DNA from: Triangularia verruculosa
Lineage: Eukaryota > Ascomycota > Sordariomycetes > Sordariales > Podosporaceae
Direction: 5' to 3'
DNA: 64,000 nt
Assembly: GCA_033296885.1 (NCBI GenBank)
Contig: MU863955.1
Location: 62,001 to 126,000 of the forward strand
The notes beneath the pieces were generated by a model. That model saw only the letters and a program-made list of their open reading frames with translations, ran no database searches and had not been told where the DNA came from. Position numbers and translations under genes: made by a program. Shown piece after piece: positions 35,601 through 47,786 of the stretch (its first letter is position 1; each line of letters opens with the position of its first letter).

Positions 35601-38461
35601 GACATGCAAAGTGGAAACATGCAAATGATATAAGATCGGGAAGGAAGCAGCCACATTCCGGAACAGTGGGACCAGGCAGCGGCCCCTGCTTGACGAGCCC
35701 TTGGTCTGTGCTTCAGCGATGTTGGTGGTCAGGGCTTGGTGGATTCCACTGTTTCTCGAAGACTTCACGATGCGAACTTGATCAGCAATTTTCTCCGATT
35801 TGTTCAGTTTCAGCGCCATGTTGCTGTGTTTGAAACTGTGCGTCTGTGGCTTGTGGTCCCATCGCCTGTCGTCACTTCCCGGAGAAAACAGCAGCCCTCA
35901 ACAACTGCGCGCCTTGCCAAGGATCACACCTTGAAACTCCGACCACCGGGTTAGAAGCCGTTAGCTCCTGCAACAGATCCAGCAGGATGTCGCATTTCGC
36001 TGAACAAGACCGGCAGTGACTCCATGTTGCGGCTCTCCACCCCAACACTGAATATGTGAATATTCATGGCTTGTGATGTGTTAATGTGATCATGCGAGTT
36101 TCAAAGGTTGCTGAATCCTCTGTCTCTTGGTGGTCTGGAGCGATGATGGAAGAGTAGGACGCTAACACATGTGAAGGTCGAACCCAGATATATGGGCCTC
36201 GCTACATCCAGTTTTGGTTTACTGTCTGGTGCATGGGAAAGAAATTCACCGTACCACTGGGGAGCAGGGAAATCTAACAGAGCAATGGAGATTCCCGGTC
36301 CATCGTCCCATCCACCCACCACAGATCGCTTCAGATGGCACCTGCATCTCAACCCGTCAACCTCCATCGCTTGGTTGGCCATCGAGATCAGACGGAACAT
36401 TTATTAACGTGCATCCCGCTAAGGCATGGCCACCAGGCGCAAATTGCCCTTTCTTTTGTTTAGCTGGACGATATCGATAGATCCATATTCGATAGCACCA
36501 CCGTTTATATAAAAATGGGCGGCAGTGACTTTGCCGTGGACCACACGCACATCACACTCAACGGGAACCACGTCCTCCGCAACCAACCAATCCGCCGCCT
36601 AGCAGCCCGCCTTTGCTGCGAGGATTCCGGCCCGGAGTCCCGTTACAAGCGAAATCTTCACCGCACTTGCACCGAACCACCAGGACCCCAACCAGCATGA
36701 ATGGGTCTCCCCGCAAACGCCCAGTTCCACAAAACCGCCGTGTATGGGTGCAGCCTCCGTCCCGCCGCCCTGTTTCGCCATCTTCCTCATATCGAATCTT
36801 CTTGACGAGCCTCTAGTCCGCAGCCGTTGTGTGGCTTGCTGTTGCCGGCTTCATCATTGTGCCCCAGTGATCAGCACTCGAGTGTGGATGCCGGCATATC
36901 GGCAGTCAGCTTGATATTCGTTCGAGATACGGGAGACAAACAGTCTAGTAGAGCGGCAGGTAGAAGCTGCAGACAGAACTACCGAGGTTTTCGTTTGGGC
37001 TAGGGAAGCCGAGTCTCTCGAATTCTCAAAGCCGCGTGTTACTTTCGGGCTACATTCATTGGGCTTCCATCGAACATGCACTGGTGAGCTCTTCAGGTTT
37101 CATAATGGAGCTGTGATAATGGCGGATTCTGCTACTGACCGTGCTGATTCAACAAACGAGTTTTTCTCGAGCACCAAGCCGGACCTACCGCCGCATCGAC
37201 AGGGATCAAGCAGTTCAGTCTGGAGACGCCGTTGCAAAACCGTCATCATCGCCACGTTACCTGTCTCGCGTCTGGCTGATCTGCGGAGCCTAGAAACCCA
37301 TCGCCCGACGGCATGGGTGTGGTTGGCAGACTCGAGGTTGCAGTCCGGAATCCGTCTTTGCCTCAGAACTCTTCACTTTCACTATCACATTTTCCAGATG
37401 GCGCGGATGGCCACGTGCTAACTACGGTGATAGCAGCAGGGCGTGGTTAGAACAGCAGCGTCTAGACCTCGAAACGGCGTCCGTTGAGGAATTAACCTTG
37501 AGGCAACGTGGGAGAGCATCAAACGTCGTGAACTCCAGCCCAGGGACAACTTCCTGCTCTTGGCATCTCCAGGGATTTACGATGCCCCAGACTTGGCCTT
37601 GCTGGGGAGCCCACAGTTGTTTACACCCCCCACTCGGCCAAAAACTGCCCCTGTCTGCCTGTCAGAACAAGCGTCTTATGCAATAACCGTGCAGGTCGTC
37701 CTTCCTCTTAAGCTGGATACCAAACGATACTACCGCTCACACGGTCCGTTCCTACCGATATGGCTATTCTCACCCGAGGGCAGTAATCAAAAAGATCACG
37801 GACAGGGCCCCTCAAGTGATGCGACCGCCGTGTTATCTCAGGGCAGTGGCACATCGTTTCTCACTCCCATTCCCACGCACACTCCCCATACTACGGCGCC
37901 GTTTAGATATCCCTGGCTGAACCTAGGTGCCTGGCTCTTACACGCCTGCCATGCTTTCGAGGGAGGTGACATCTTCCAGTAGTATCTTTTGGCCGTGGCG
38001 TCTCCCAGAAGATACACCAACGGCAGGTCTCTCACTCTCACAAGGATACGATCCCCCCAAGCTCGGTCTCTGCTCCGTTTCTACTCCACGGATCTAACCT
38101 CTTCCTTGTAATAACGCCCCATCGAGGTCCTCCATTGAGCCGTTTTTGATATCTCACGGGTAATGTTCGGGACAGAGACTCGGCCATCTTGATCCCCTTG
38201 AGGATGCTGTCCGACTTATATACGATTCGGTGCTCCCCCTTTTGTGGTTTATCCCCAAGTGGGAGTAAACGAAGTAGACAGCAGTGCTGTAACTATATTT
38301 CCTACCACACATGAGACGAGCTTGATCGTTGAGATCCTTACGACTCGATATCCAAGAGTCGATCCTCTTTTTAACTTTGTTCCACCCGCTTTCCCAGGCT
38401 GGCGTGGCTTCCGTCCCTTTCCCCATTTGGCTCTAGAAGAGTGAAGAAGAAGAAAGCCAAG
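32676..38461. other. 5.8-kb gene-poor region
   Basis: The longest interval without a supported gene. It is not conspicuously AT-rich, so RIP-mutated transposon sequence is not evident. The minus strand at about 33500-34700 reads in broken, frame-shifting pieces that could be an old gene relic. The minus-strand frame 35427-34633 is open for 264 codons without a recognisable family. The right end should contain the promoter of the beta-glucosidase gene. Confidence 0.4.
34633..35427 (-). CDS. Orphan open frame of 264 codons, doubtful
   Basis: Uninterrupted frame of 264 codons, rich in Ser, Pro, Cys and His, with no domain, signal peptide or membrane segment that I recognise. It has no obvious coding bias and no introns. 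It is listed because it is longer than most chance frames in this window and lies in its largest gene-poor stretch. It is more likely non-coding or a relic. Confidence 0.12.
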   Translation of the reverse strand: MVPDTNNLLYSYVTFFWQWMPIPSGISGHIPCSCNSRHVMPSSQVVPIGSPPSFAYAVIPLGGVWTRGSHLHVLLACYLVDSRFRCIPACLCIRLFRMVPFPPFPSWTGASETHYLDNTTPPREPHLVKTNIAGSHGPGYLPNGGKSPVQYPTGVGSTTGEPRTYGRRNITFHPSPMDQLVIVSVWCYPQTASHTVCGTISRHNREVGSSLDLSFLSDFAFMLTAIPSKQARGWRLPSGSELILLESSRPCYVRGLFGGFIRKD

Positions 38462-41400
38462 ATGACGACCATCACGCCCGTGGGGAGCCTTGATACCAGC
38501 CCGGCCATCAGCCCGGGCATCGACGACCCCAATGCCTCTCCCATTGGCAGTGTCGATAGCAATGTCACCCCGGACACAGAGTTCTCACCGCCCGACAGCC
38601 CTTTCCAACACCACGCTACCTTAGCTCCCGTCAAGGAGAAGCGGGAGCTTGCAAGGAAGAAGCTTTCAACCCTGACCCTTGACGAGAAGGTGGAGTATTT
38701 CTTCTTGAGGTCGACCAAAGCCGTTATGCTGACCTCGAACAGGTTTCCTTGCTTACTGCCGCGGATTTCTGGAGAACGAAGTCGATTCCAGAGAAGAACA
38801 TCCCAGCAGTGAAGACCAGTGATGGGCCAAACGGCGCTCGTGGTGGCATCTTTGTTGGCGGGACAAAGGTAAGCTAGTTAGGCTGAGCCGTCCCCTTCTT
38901 GTACCGTTGCGCTAACACTTCTCGCAGGCAGCACTCTTCCCCTGCGGTATCTCGTTGGCAGCAACATGGAACAAGGACATCCTCCACCAGGTGGGCCAGC
39001 ATCTCGCCGAGGAGGCGAAGGCCCGCTCGGCCAACATACTACTTGCACCCACGGTGTGCATGCACAGACATCCCCTTGGTGGAAGAAACTTCGAGTCTTT
39101 TTCGGAAGATCCCCTCCTGACCGGCAAGCTTGCTGCTCAGTATATCCAAGGTCTTCAGGAGAATGGAGTGGCTGCTACCATCAAGCGTTAGTTGTTTTAC
39201 GCTCGACAGGTTAGAGCACTGAAGCTAACAAGACTTAGACTTCGTTGGCAACGAGCAGGAAACACACCGGCTAACGATCGACTCCAAGATTGCCGAGAGG
39301 CCTCTGCGTGAGATCTATCTCCGCCCGTTCGAGATCGCAATCCGCGAGGCTAAGCCATGGGCTGTCATGTCCTCATACAATCTGGTGAACGGTGTGCATG
39401 CCGACATGAACGAGCATCTCCTTAAAGATGTGCTCCGCGGTGATTGGCAATATGACGGGTGAGTGGCGACTTTCTATCCCAGAGAGCCAAGCGAGCATGA
39501 TCAATTGACCTCTCCTGCAGTGCAGTCGTATCGGACTGGGGCGGCATCAACTCGACGGCTGAATCAGTCAAGGCTGGGTGCGACGTGGAGTTCCCTTATT
39601 CCACCAAATGGCGCTTCGAAAAGGTGCTCGAGGCTCTGAAGGAAGGGAAGCTCAGCGAGGCTGATATTGATAGAGCAGCCGAGAATGTGCTTACTCTTGT
39701 AGAGCTGACCAAGGGCAGTGACATGACTGCCGAAGCGGAGGAGCGGGAGGATAACCGGGTCGAGACGAGAGAGCTCATCCGCGAGGCTGGCGTCCAGGGT
39801 CTGACGCTCCTCAAGAACGAGAGCTCCCTCTTGCCCATCAACCCCAAGACAGCCAAGGTTGCTGTCATTGGCCCTAATGCCAACAGGGCTATTGCTGGCG
39901 GCGGTGGAAGTGCCAGTCTCAACCCTTACTACAACACCCTCCCCCTTGACAGCATCCGGAAGGTGGCTCAAAAGCCTGTCACATACGCCCAGGGATGTCA
40001 TATTCACAAGTGGCTCCCGGTGGCATCACCTTACTGCAGCGATAGGACTGGAAAACAAGGCGTTACCATTGAGTGGTACAAGGGCGACAAATTCCAGGGC
40101 CAGCCTGTTGTCACGCAACGACGAAGCAACACGGACCTGTTCCTTTGGGACTCGGCGCCTCTTGCCCAAATCGGCCCTGAATGGTCGGCCATCGCGACGA
40201 CTCAGCTCACGCCAACCACTACAGGCAAGCACACCATCTCGTTCATGTCAGTGGGCCCAGGCAAGCTCTTTGTCAACGGCAGGCTTGCTCTCGACCTCTG
40301 GGACTGGACCGAAGAAGGCGAGGCCATGTTCGATGGATCCATCGACTATCTCGTCGATGTTCAAATGGAGGCTGGCAGACCTGTGGAGCTTCGCGTCGAG
40401 ATGACCAACGAACTCCGGCCCATTGCCAAGCAAAAGCAATTCAACATGACGCACAAGTATGGCGGTTGCCGTATCGGCTTCAAGGAGGAGGATCAGGTAG
40501 ACTACCTCCAGGAAGCCGTGGACGCTGCCAAGGCTGCCGATGTTGCTGTCGTCATTGTTGGTCTGGATGCTGAGTGGGAATCCGAGGGCTACGATCGCCA
40601 GACCATGGACTTGCCTTCTGATGGCAGTCAAGACCGTCTTATCGAGGCTATCGTCAAGGCTAACCCTAACACGGTCGTTGTGAACCAATCTGGCTCGCCG
40701 GTGACCATGCCGTGGGCTGACAAGGTACCAGCTATCGTTCAGGCTTGGTACCAGGGGCAAGAGGCCGGAAATGCTCTTGCGGATGCCCTTTTTGGTCTCA
40801 AGAATCCCAGTGGCAAGTTGCCTGTAAGTCTGCCCACACCATGGATGATCTTTTCGCGTAAAACATCACGCTAACAATCAAGCAGTGCACATGGCCCAAG
40901 CGCCTCGAAGACACCCCTGCCTTCCACAACTGGCCAGGCGAGAACCTCGAAGTCGTCTACGGCGAGGGTCTCTACATCGGCTACCGCCACTACGACCGCG
41001 TCAAGGTTGCCCCCCTCTTCCCCTTCGGCCACGGCCTATCCTACACTCAATTCGAGTACGGACGCCCATCGCTCAGCTCCAAGGTTCTCACCGCGGATAA
41101 CACCCTCGAGCTCACCCTTGGAATCAGCAATATCGGGGATGTTGCCGGCCTGGAGACGGTGCAGATTTATATCAGAGATGAGAAGTCTAGACTGCCGAGA
41201 CCGGAGAAGGAGTTGGCGGCATTTGAGAAGGTGGAGCTGGAGGCGGGTGAGACGAAGCACTTGAGAATCCCGTTGGATAAGTATGCTGTTGGATACTTTG
41301 ACACGAGTTTGAACAAGTGGATTGCCGAGGAGGGGAGATTCCAGGTGCTTGTTGCGGCTTCTGCGGCGGATGTGAAGTAAGTTGTCTTTTGTGGTCCTAA

Positions 41401-41477
41401 CTTTTGCTCTATGCTAACATGATTCTAGATACTCTGTCGCCTTTGAGGTCAAGGAGTCGTTTACTTGGGTCTTTTAG
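38462..41477 (+). CDS. GH3 beta-glucosidase with PA14 insert, no signal peptide
   Basis: Seven exons: 38462-38689, 38743-38868, 38928-39186, 39239-39458, 39521-40823, 40886-41376, 41429-41477; 891 aa. All junctions keep frame and rebuild conserved blocks (DEK/VSLLTAADFW, VGGTK/AALFPCG, IKH/FVGNEQE, YDGAVVSDWGG, KLPCTWPKR). The nucleophile Asp is in VVSDWGG at about residue 283; KHFVGNEQE and the RNFESFSEDP block are the usual sugar-binding motifs. A PA14 domain is inserted at about 430-590 within the second GH3 domain, and a fibronectin-III-like domain ends the protein. The first 70 residues are Ser/Pro/Asp-rich and hydrophilic, not a secretion signal, so the enzyme is predicted to be intracellular. 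Such enzymes hydrolyse imported cellobiose or other beta-glucosides; exact substrate not set. Confidence 0.93.
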
Positions 41478-43889
41478 ACGACTCATCACTCCGTTGTTGA
41501 ATCATTTGTTTCTCTACTTTCTTTTCGGCATTGCATTATCTCGACGACCTTTTTCTTTCACTTCACGGTACTACTCCTACAGCTAACTCATGTTTGGTTT
41601 TGCTGGCAAGGGAATTTCTTGCATGGGCATGGAGGGGTTTAACTGACTATCCTTGATTGGATTAAGTTTGGCTGGGTAACATCACAGGGACATATTCGCT
41701 GCAGGACCTCCCCGATTGACGGAGCTTTTGGGGGGGAATCGGTAGATGGGAATGGGAACAGAGGTAACGATGGGGGTCCTATTCCAACTTCATCCCCCGA
41801 AGCTCGTCCTTGTATATAGCAGCCGCCCACACATCTTATGGGCGTGGGGAGGGGGCCTGAGCGATAGGAGGAAAAGAACCCTGGGGAGCATTTTGTCTAA
41901 CTATCCAGACGGAGGAGTTACAGACAGACAGGGCTGAGAGCGGGGGCGGATATTGTTTGCAAAAGCTTACCGACTTTGTTACATTATGCTCACATCATTG
42001 TAGTTTCTGCGTCGTTGTTGAAGTGACTGAATTTCCGTTGACTGTCCATGTAGGTATGATGCAAGCTGACTCGTGGGCCGGGGAAGATTCCAATGACAAG
42101 CGATTATACCATAGCCAAGACCCGGAACGACACCGGATAGAAAGTGTGGCGTAGGTCACGACGTAGTAGTATGTGCACGGTGATATGCCGTTACCAGACC
42201 TTGAGTTCTTTTGTCCACGAGGCCCGTGATGTGACTGGTGAAGAGATGGTGTGGGATTAGCAAGTTGACACATGAGACAGGATTCAACGAACTTGAGCCC
42301 GGCGCCATCTTCCGGGTTACCTATCATGGAAAAATAGAGTGACACCTGCATGTAGCGATGATGTGTCTCGGGTTTCTCGATAAGGATGCTATTTACGGTG
42401 TGTGTAGTGTTGCTCTTTGGGGGACGGCCAATGTGTGATGTGTAGTTTTCTTATCAGGTCAATCTACTGGACTTTGGACTGTAATTTGCCCCCACGGATT
42501 CTCTCCGATGAGCATGTACGGTTTCTTGAGGTGTAGGTGCGTACACGGTGTACAAGCCAGGAGGGTGTGATGGGGATAAATGCACCCTGGGAACCGTCAC
42601 ATGTAAGCTCCGTTTCTCCAGCGTTCGTCGAAAGGGTGAGATGAGATTATTGGGTTTATGGAGTATCTGGGTGATATGCTTAAACCAGGGTGCCATTGTA
42701 GCGCGTCATGTCAAAAAAAAAAAAAGAGATCAAGAAAAGTACAAGTCATTCAAAGATAATTGAATGCTGTTAGAAGAAAGTCACTAGGCCTCTTGAAAGA
42801 CCTCGATGGGCTATCAATGATTCTAAAAGACGTACAGCCATCTTATAAAGCTGTAAGCTATACATTACCGCCTAATAACTGTCTTCCAGGGTCTTTGTTA
42901 ATTGACGATCTCGAAATGCTGTCTGCATCATGCTTTAATATCGAGATCCTCATGATTTGTTCTCACTGATGCAATGGACTAATAGAAAGACTGCTCGCTA
43001 ATTGAAGGACCACATAACAGACCAAGGGCTTCGTTTCGTTTACCACGGTGGTGGAATTGTTTCAAAGTGGTGTCTCTTGTTTGGACTCCGCCTCTGCTCA
43101 CACCCCCTGAGATCCATTTCAACAACCAAGAGCCCAAGGCTACTAACTCATGATGATGGGCAGAGCTTAGCCAAGTGCATCAATGGCAATCGGCCAAATT
43201 GACCGTGAGATCCTGACAAAGAGACGAAAACCATGCGTCTGTCACACTGTCAAAACGCTGCCGTGTGACTTTGTCCTCCAGAGTTTAGACACTCTCAGAG
43301 GCAGATGCAGAGACGTTGTTGACGGTGGTGGTTGGTGGAGAAAAAGGGGCAACCGAGAAGCCCAAAGTGCTGGGTCTGGCCACGTTCAGCTGAGGCTAAC
43401 GCACCAGACAGGCGGGGACAGGGGTGAGAGGGGCTCGTTCCGATCCACTAAAATTCGATCTCCCACGTCTCCGCAACGTCCGGGGACAGGGGTAACGAAC
43501 ATCTGCATCGTCAGCAGGGAGACTGCTTTCCATCCGGCTGTTCTTTTTTTATTCTGTCTTGGAGAAAAGGAGAAGAGGCGAAACGGGCATTCACTTAACG
43601 GAGCTGTGTTTTCGACTCTAGCTATTGTCTTGACCCGTTTTGAAAAAAAATCACGGATAAACGGCTTCCCTAACTTACGGATACCTTTCCCCGCGTTTAA
43701 CGACCTTGGGAGCCCGGCCGGTAGAAACACCGTTTCCCTACTTTCCCGAATCGACAACTTCCACGAACCCAGATCCTAGATCCCGAGCGGACTGACGCCG
43801 CGCATCGGACACCGGACCGAGAACTCTACCTCCTCTCTAGAAGGGTTGCAGCAGCAAGGGCATGGCTGCTACCACCTCACATCTTCGTC
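41478..43889. other. Intergenic region, AT-rich patch and poly-A tract
   Basis: Downstream flank of the GH3 gene and upstream region of the cdc1-like gene. A run of about 13 A at 42713-42725 borders an AT-rich patch (about 42710-42990) that could be a transposon scrap. The frame 43183-43779 lies in the presumed promoter/leader of the next gene and looks non-coding. Confidence 0.45.
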
Positions 43890-46064
43890 ATGGCCAGGCC
43901 GTATAACCATGGCAGCAGCTACAAGCCAAAGCAATCAACCAACTGGGACCGCCACGCCTACAGTTACTCTTCCAATTTCTTCAATGGCGACAGTTCCAAC
44001 AGCAACAACACCTCCCTCGTAGAGGACTTTGTTGCATTTCTAAAGAAGGCCTTCCGGGCTCTTGCAAAGTTCTGGCGCGAACGCGGCCGCCGCATGGTGG
44101 TGACAGCTCTTTACAACACCGCGCATCAAATAAAGCGGAACTTGACATACAACCGGATATTCAGCATCCCGCATTTACTCGTGGGATTCTGGGTTGTGGT
44201 GCTGCTCTGGGGAGAGAGATGGACGTTCCACTCCTATGTGGAAAGCTGCGCTTGGGAGAATTGGGAGAATTGGGTATGGTCCCCGTCCTCCCCTAACATC
44301 GCACAAGCTCTATTTTGTACTCCTACCTCACGGGAACTTATATATTAACCATAACAACAGCCCGCCGGCGCCCAACCCCACCGCGTAGCTCTCATCGCCG
44401 ACCCCCAGCTCATCGATCCTCACTCCTACCCTGGTCGGCCATGGCCAATACAAGCCCTGACGATAAAGCTCACCGACAACTACCTGAAACGTGGATACGG
44501 TCAACTACAAGAACAACTCGACCCCGACAGCGTGTTTTTTCTCGGCGATCTCTTCGATGGCGGACGAGAGTGGAAGACTGCTCACGGCGACTTCAGGGAC
44601 CCTTCCTGGGGCCCACGCCCAAAATCCGAACAGAAATACGTGAAGAGTTGGAACAAACACTACGGAGAATTTTACTGGCTGAAGGAGTACGGCCGGTTTG
44701 GGGAGATATTCATGAAACCATGGATCAGATCTGGGATGCTTCCTGGGAAGGAGCATAAACGAAGAAAGTTCGTCACGAGCGTGCCTGGGAATCACGACTT
44801 GGGATTTGGGGCGGAGATCAAAATCCCTGTGAGGAACCGCTTTGAGACATACTTCGGAGAGGGCAACAGGGTGGATGTTGTGGGAAACCACACGTTTGTG
44901 TCGGTGGATTCTGTGTCGATGAGCGCAGAGGCCTCGCCAGAGGCGCAGAGACACGATTTGAAGCCGATCTATATGCCCACCAAGATCTTCTTGGATAGGC
45001 TGCAGTGGTTGAAGCCGATTGCGGTGGAGAAGGAGCTGCGGATGATGCGGGGGGAAGTGCCGGAGGTGCAGTTTAAGCATAGGATTGAGGAAGTGGAGAA
45101 GGCCAACTTCAAAGACAAGCCAAGCTTGGAGATTGAGAAAACGCCAGAGCTGCCAACTATCTTGCTCAGTCATGTCCCGCTCTACCGACCCCCCGGAACA
45201 CCATGCGGCCCGCTCCGTGAGAGACATCCGCCGGCGAAACCGCCGAAGGGCCAAACCGGACCCGTGATTCCGGATCACGGCAACGCCATCTCGGTCTCGA
45301 GGGGATACCAGTATCAGAATGTCTTGGACGAGGAGCAGTCGGTCGATCTCGTCAAGAAGGTTGGCAACGTTGTCCACGCCTTTTCGGGAGATGACCACGA
45401 CTACTGCGAGTTGGTCCACTCGGAAGAACAGCAGAAAGTGAGGGAGATCACAGTCAAGAGCATCAGCATGGCCATGGGGGTGAATAAGCCTGGGTTTGTG
45501 CTGGTGAGCTTATGGAACCCGCTTGATAGCGAGGGGAAGCCACTGGACCCAGGCCAAAAACAAACGCTACAGACACATCTTTGCATTTTGCCCAGCCAGC
45601 TGTCGACTTACATCCGATATGTTGGGTTTGCGATCATTTCCATCATCATTTTAGTCGTCAGGGCGTTCTTGGTACCAGTCTTCAAATTCACGCCTTTTGC
45701 ACTGGGGCCCGAAGCCGGAGATCAATACAGAGGAGGAAGCGTCCTGCCTGTCTTCAAGGCAAAAGTGGAGGATTATGATGAATATGGCTTGCCTTCTACC
45801 GGGTTAGGGTCGTCCCGTGCCAGAAGCGGTTCGCATCACGGGCATAGCAGGGAGAAGAGCAGAGGGAAGTGGAGGGGTGCGCCGAGAATAGAGATCAAAC
45901 CTGACGATAGGGAGGGGGAGAAGATGTGGAGGCCAAAGGGGAGAGGGGGGTATTACAATAAGGGGAAGGAGACGGTGGCGGGCGTGGTTGTGAGGGAGAT
46001 GTGGACGACGGTCTGGAGGACTGCGTGGATGGTTCTTGGGTGGTTTGCTTGGCTGAATTGGTGA
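43890..46064 (+). CDS. cdc1: Cdc1/Ted1-type calcineurin-like metallophosphoesterase (ER membrane)
   Basis: Exons 43890-44273 and 44361-46064 (donor GTATGG, acceptor AACAACAG) give 695 aa. An N-terminal membrane segment at about 90-110 (PHLLVGFWVVVLLWG) precedes the phosphoesterase domain. Metal-binding motifs are complete: ADPQLID (about 141), FLGDLFDGGRE (about 190), VPGNHDLGFG (about 270), SHVPLYR (about 399) and FSGDDHDYC (about 472). A second membrane segment lies near 545-570, and a third hydrophobic stretch ends the protein. The yeast Cdc1/Ted1 and mammalian PGAP5 group removes ethanolamine-phosphate from GPI-anchor mannoses in the ER, aiding export of GPI proteins and wall integrity. 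Which of the yeast paralogues it corresponds to is not resolved. Confidence 0.9.
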
Positions 46065-47786
46065 TGTGGAGGGGTAATGTATATTGATTTCTTCTGGAGG
46101 AGGATTGAGTGAGAGGGGGGGGATTTTGTATAAACGAGACAGCAGGGGCGGCACAAAACAGGTATTTGCTTGTGATTTAGAGCATGGAGATATATATATT
46201 TTGGTGTTTGGGTAATTAGCATAAGTTATGGATGGGTTTCTTTAGCTTACTTTTTGGTTCATGTTACCTATTCTGCTGATATCCACTGTGACATGCTTAT
46301 TCTCGGGATTTAAGAGAGATTTGACCTCGGTCTCGAGACCTGACATTAAGGATCGAGATAAATGAAGATGAGCGCGCGGGCAGGCATTCAATTGGCACTT
46401 TGTACGGGGCCAGAAGTGGAGGTTACATGCTACATGGAGGCGGAGTTGGAAACGCCTTGCAAGGAGACGCGATCCAGAATGCAACCGTCACGCTTTATCG
46501 CGACGAAGTTGGTTTCGCGGACGTGCACCGCGTTTAAAGTAGTTGCAGGGGCCTTGATTGGGTGGGTGGGGAAGTCCAATGAGAATCAGCCCTGCTGTGT
46601 GACGAGACAACGGGAAACTCGTTGCTGTCAGGGGCACGGGCTCTTTTATTTGCTTTGCTGCAGGCACGAGGAGCGAGTGATGTGAGGGAGCCCACAGAGA
46701 GAGGCGAGACGTGACGTGATTCGGATCCATTGTGTGCTAGATCGAGGGGAGGGGTTATGACGAGTAGATGTAGTGGAAGGGTTCTGCTCAATTGGTCAAG
46801 ATCCACGAGCTATTTGTTATTCAACAAGCATAAAACCGGGCTAGATTTTTCAAGATTCAAGATATGGGATCTGAATGAATAGGTTGGATCTTATGGGGGA
46901 AAACCCCCCGGACCCGGACCCCTGGGCTCCCGCGACCCACGTAATCCGCACCCGTGTTAATTAGCGACGCCAAAAACCGCGTTCTTTCGCGTATCACAGG
47001 CGGAAAAAAAACCACTTAACCAAAGGGGGAGAAAGATGGGGAAAAAAGTGTTCCATTGTTCAGCCAGCCATCCGCATTTTTTAAGCTACGACATACACAG
47101 TAATACTCCGTTACTGGCCCTGATTTGCTGTTGGCAAGGGCAGGGCAGGCAGAAACAAGCAGGCACCCACGAGACAAACCTGGAAGCAGGATTCCCTTGT
47201 GCGCAGCAGCGCGGCTGTTTGACCTTTTTTAGTGAAGTTAAGTAAGCCTGAGGGGGACGACGTTTGGACCTCCTCCTTTGTCTTGTAAGCTGAGGGGAGA
47301 AGAAGGAAACAATCCAATCGCAACTTCCTTCTCTTTTTTCTTCGAAACTCCACAGCTTACACCGACTTTGACGTCGTCTCCTCGGGCAACACTATCTCTT
47401 TCTCTCTTTCAAGTTCGACTTTTCGACTTGAACTTTTTGATCCCGATACCTTCTTCAGTTCCGAGGCATCAACACAAAGCAAAATCAATATCACGACTTT
47501 TGGACGAATATACCCTTCCCTTCCAAATTCTTGAGGATATCACCATTCCAGTGAAGAAAAAATAGCTTCGTTATCAAGCCTCCCTCGATACCCTTCTTCT
47601 TCCTCTTCTTCCTCTTCTTGTTCTCTTCTTGTTCTACACCGACTCCGCCTACTACCCATCACCCCAGTAGCAGCAGCAGCAGCGACTCCACAGCGACTTC
47701 ACTGTCACCGCCTTCTTATTCTCACCACCAAAACAAACCCACCGTCGTCGCGACCTCTCGCTTCCTCTTCCTCTCCTTCTTTCACA
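46065..47786. other. Intergenic region and long CT-rich ung1 leader
   Basis: No supported gene. From about 47260 to 47786 the plus strand is CT-rich (repeated CTTCTTCCTCTTCTTC), typical of fungal core promoters and 5' leaders. Confidence 0.5.

Noticed and set aside
40181..40573. Alternative frames inside the GH3 gene
   Set aside because: The GH3/PA14 frame is continuous and motif-supported; the others are shadows.
43183..43779. 198-codon frame upstream of the cdc1-like gene
   Set aside because: Lies in the presumed promoter/leader; reads as low-information basic sequence and is paired with an equally open antisense frame.
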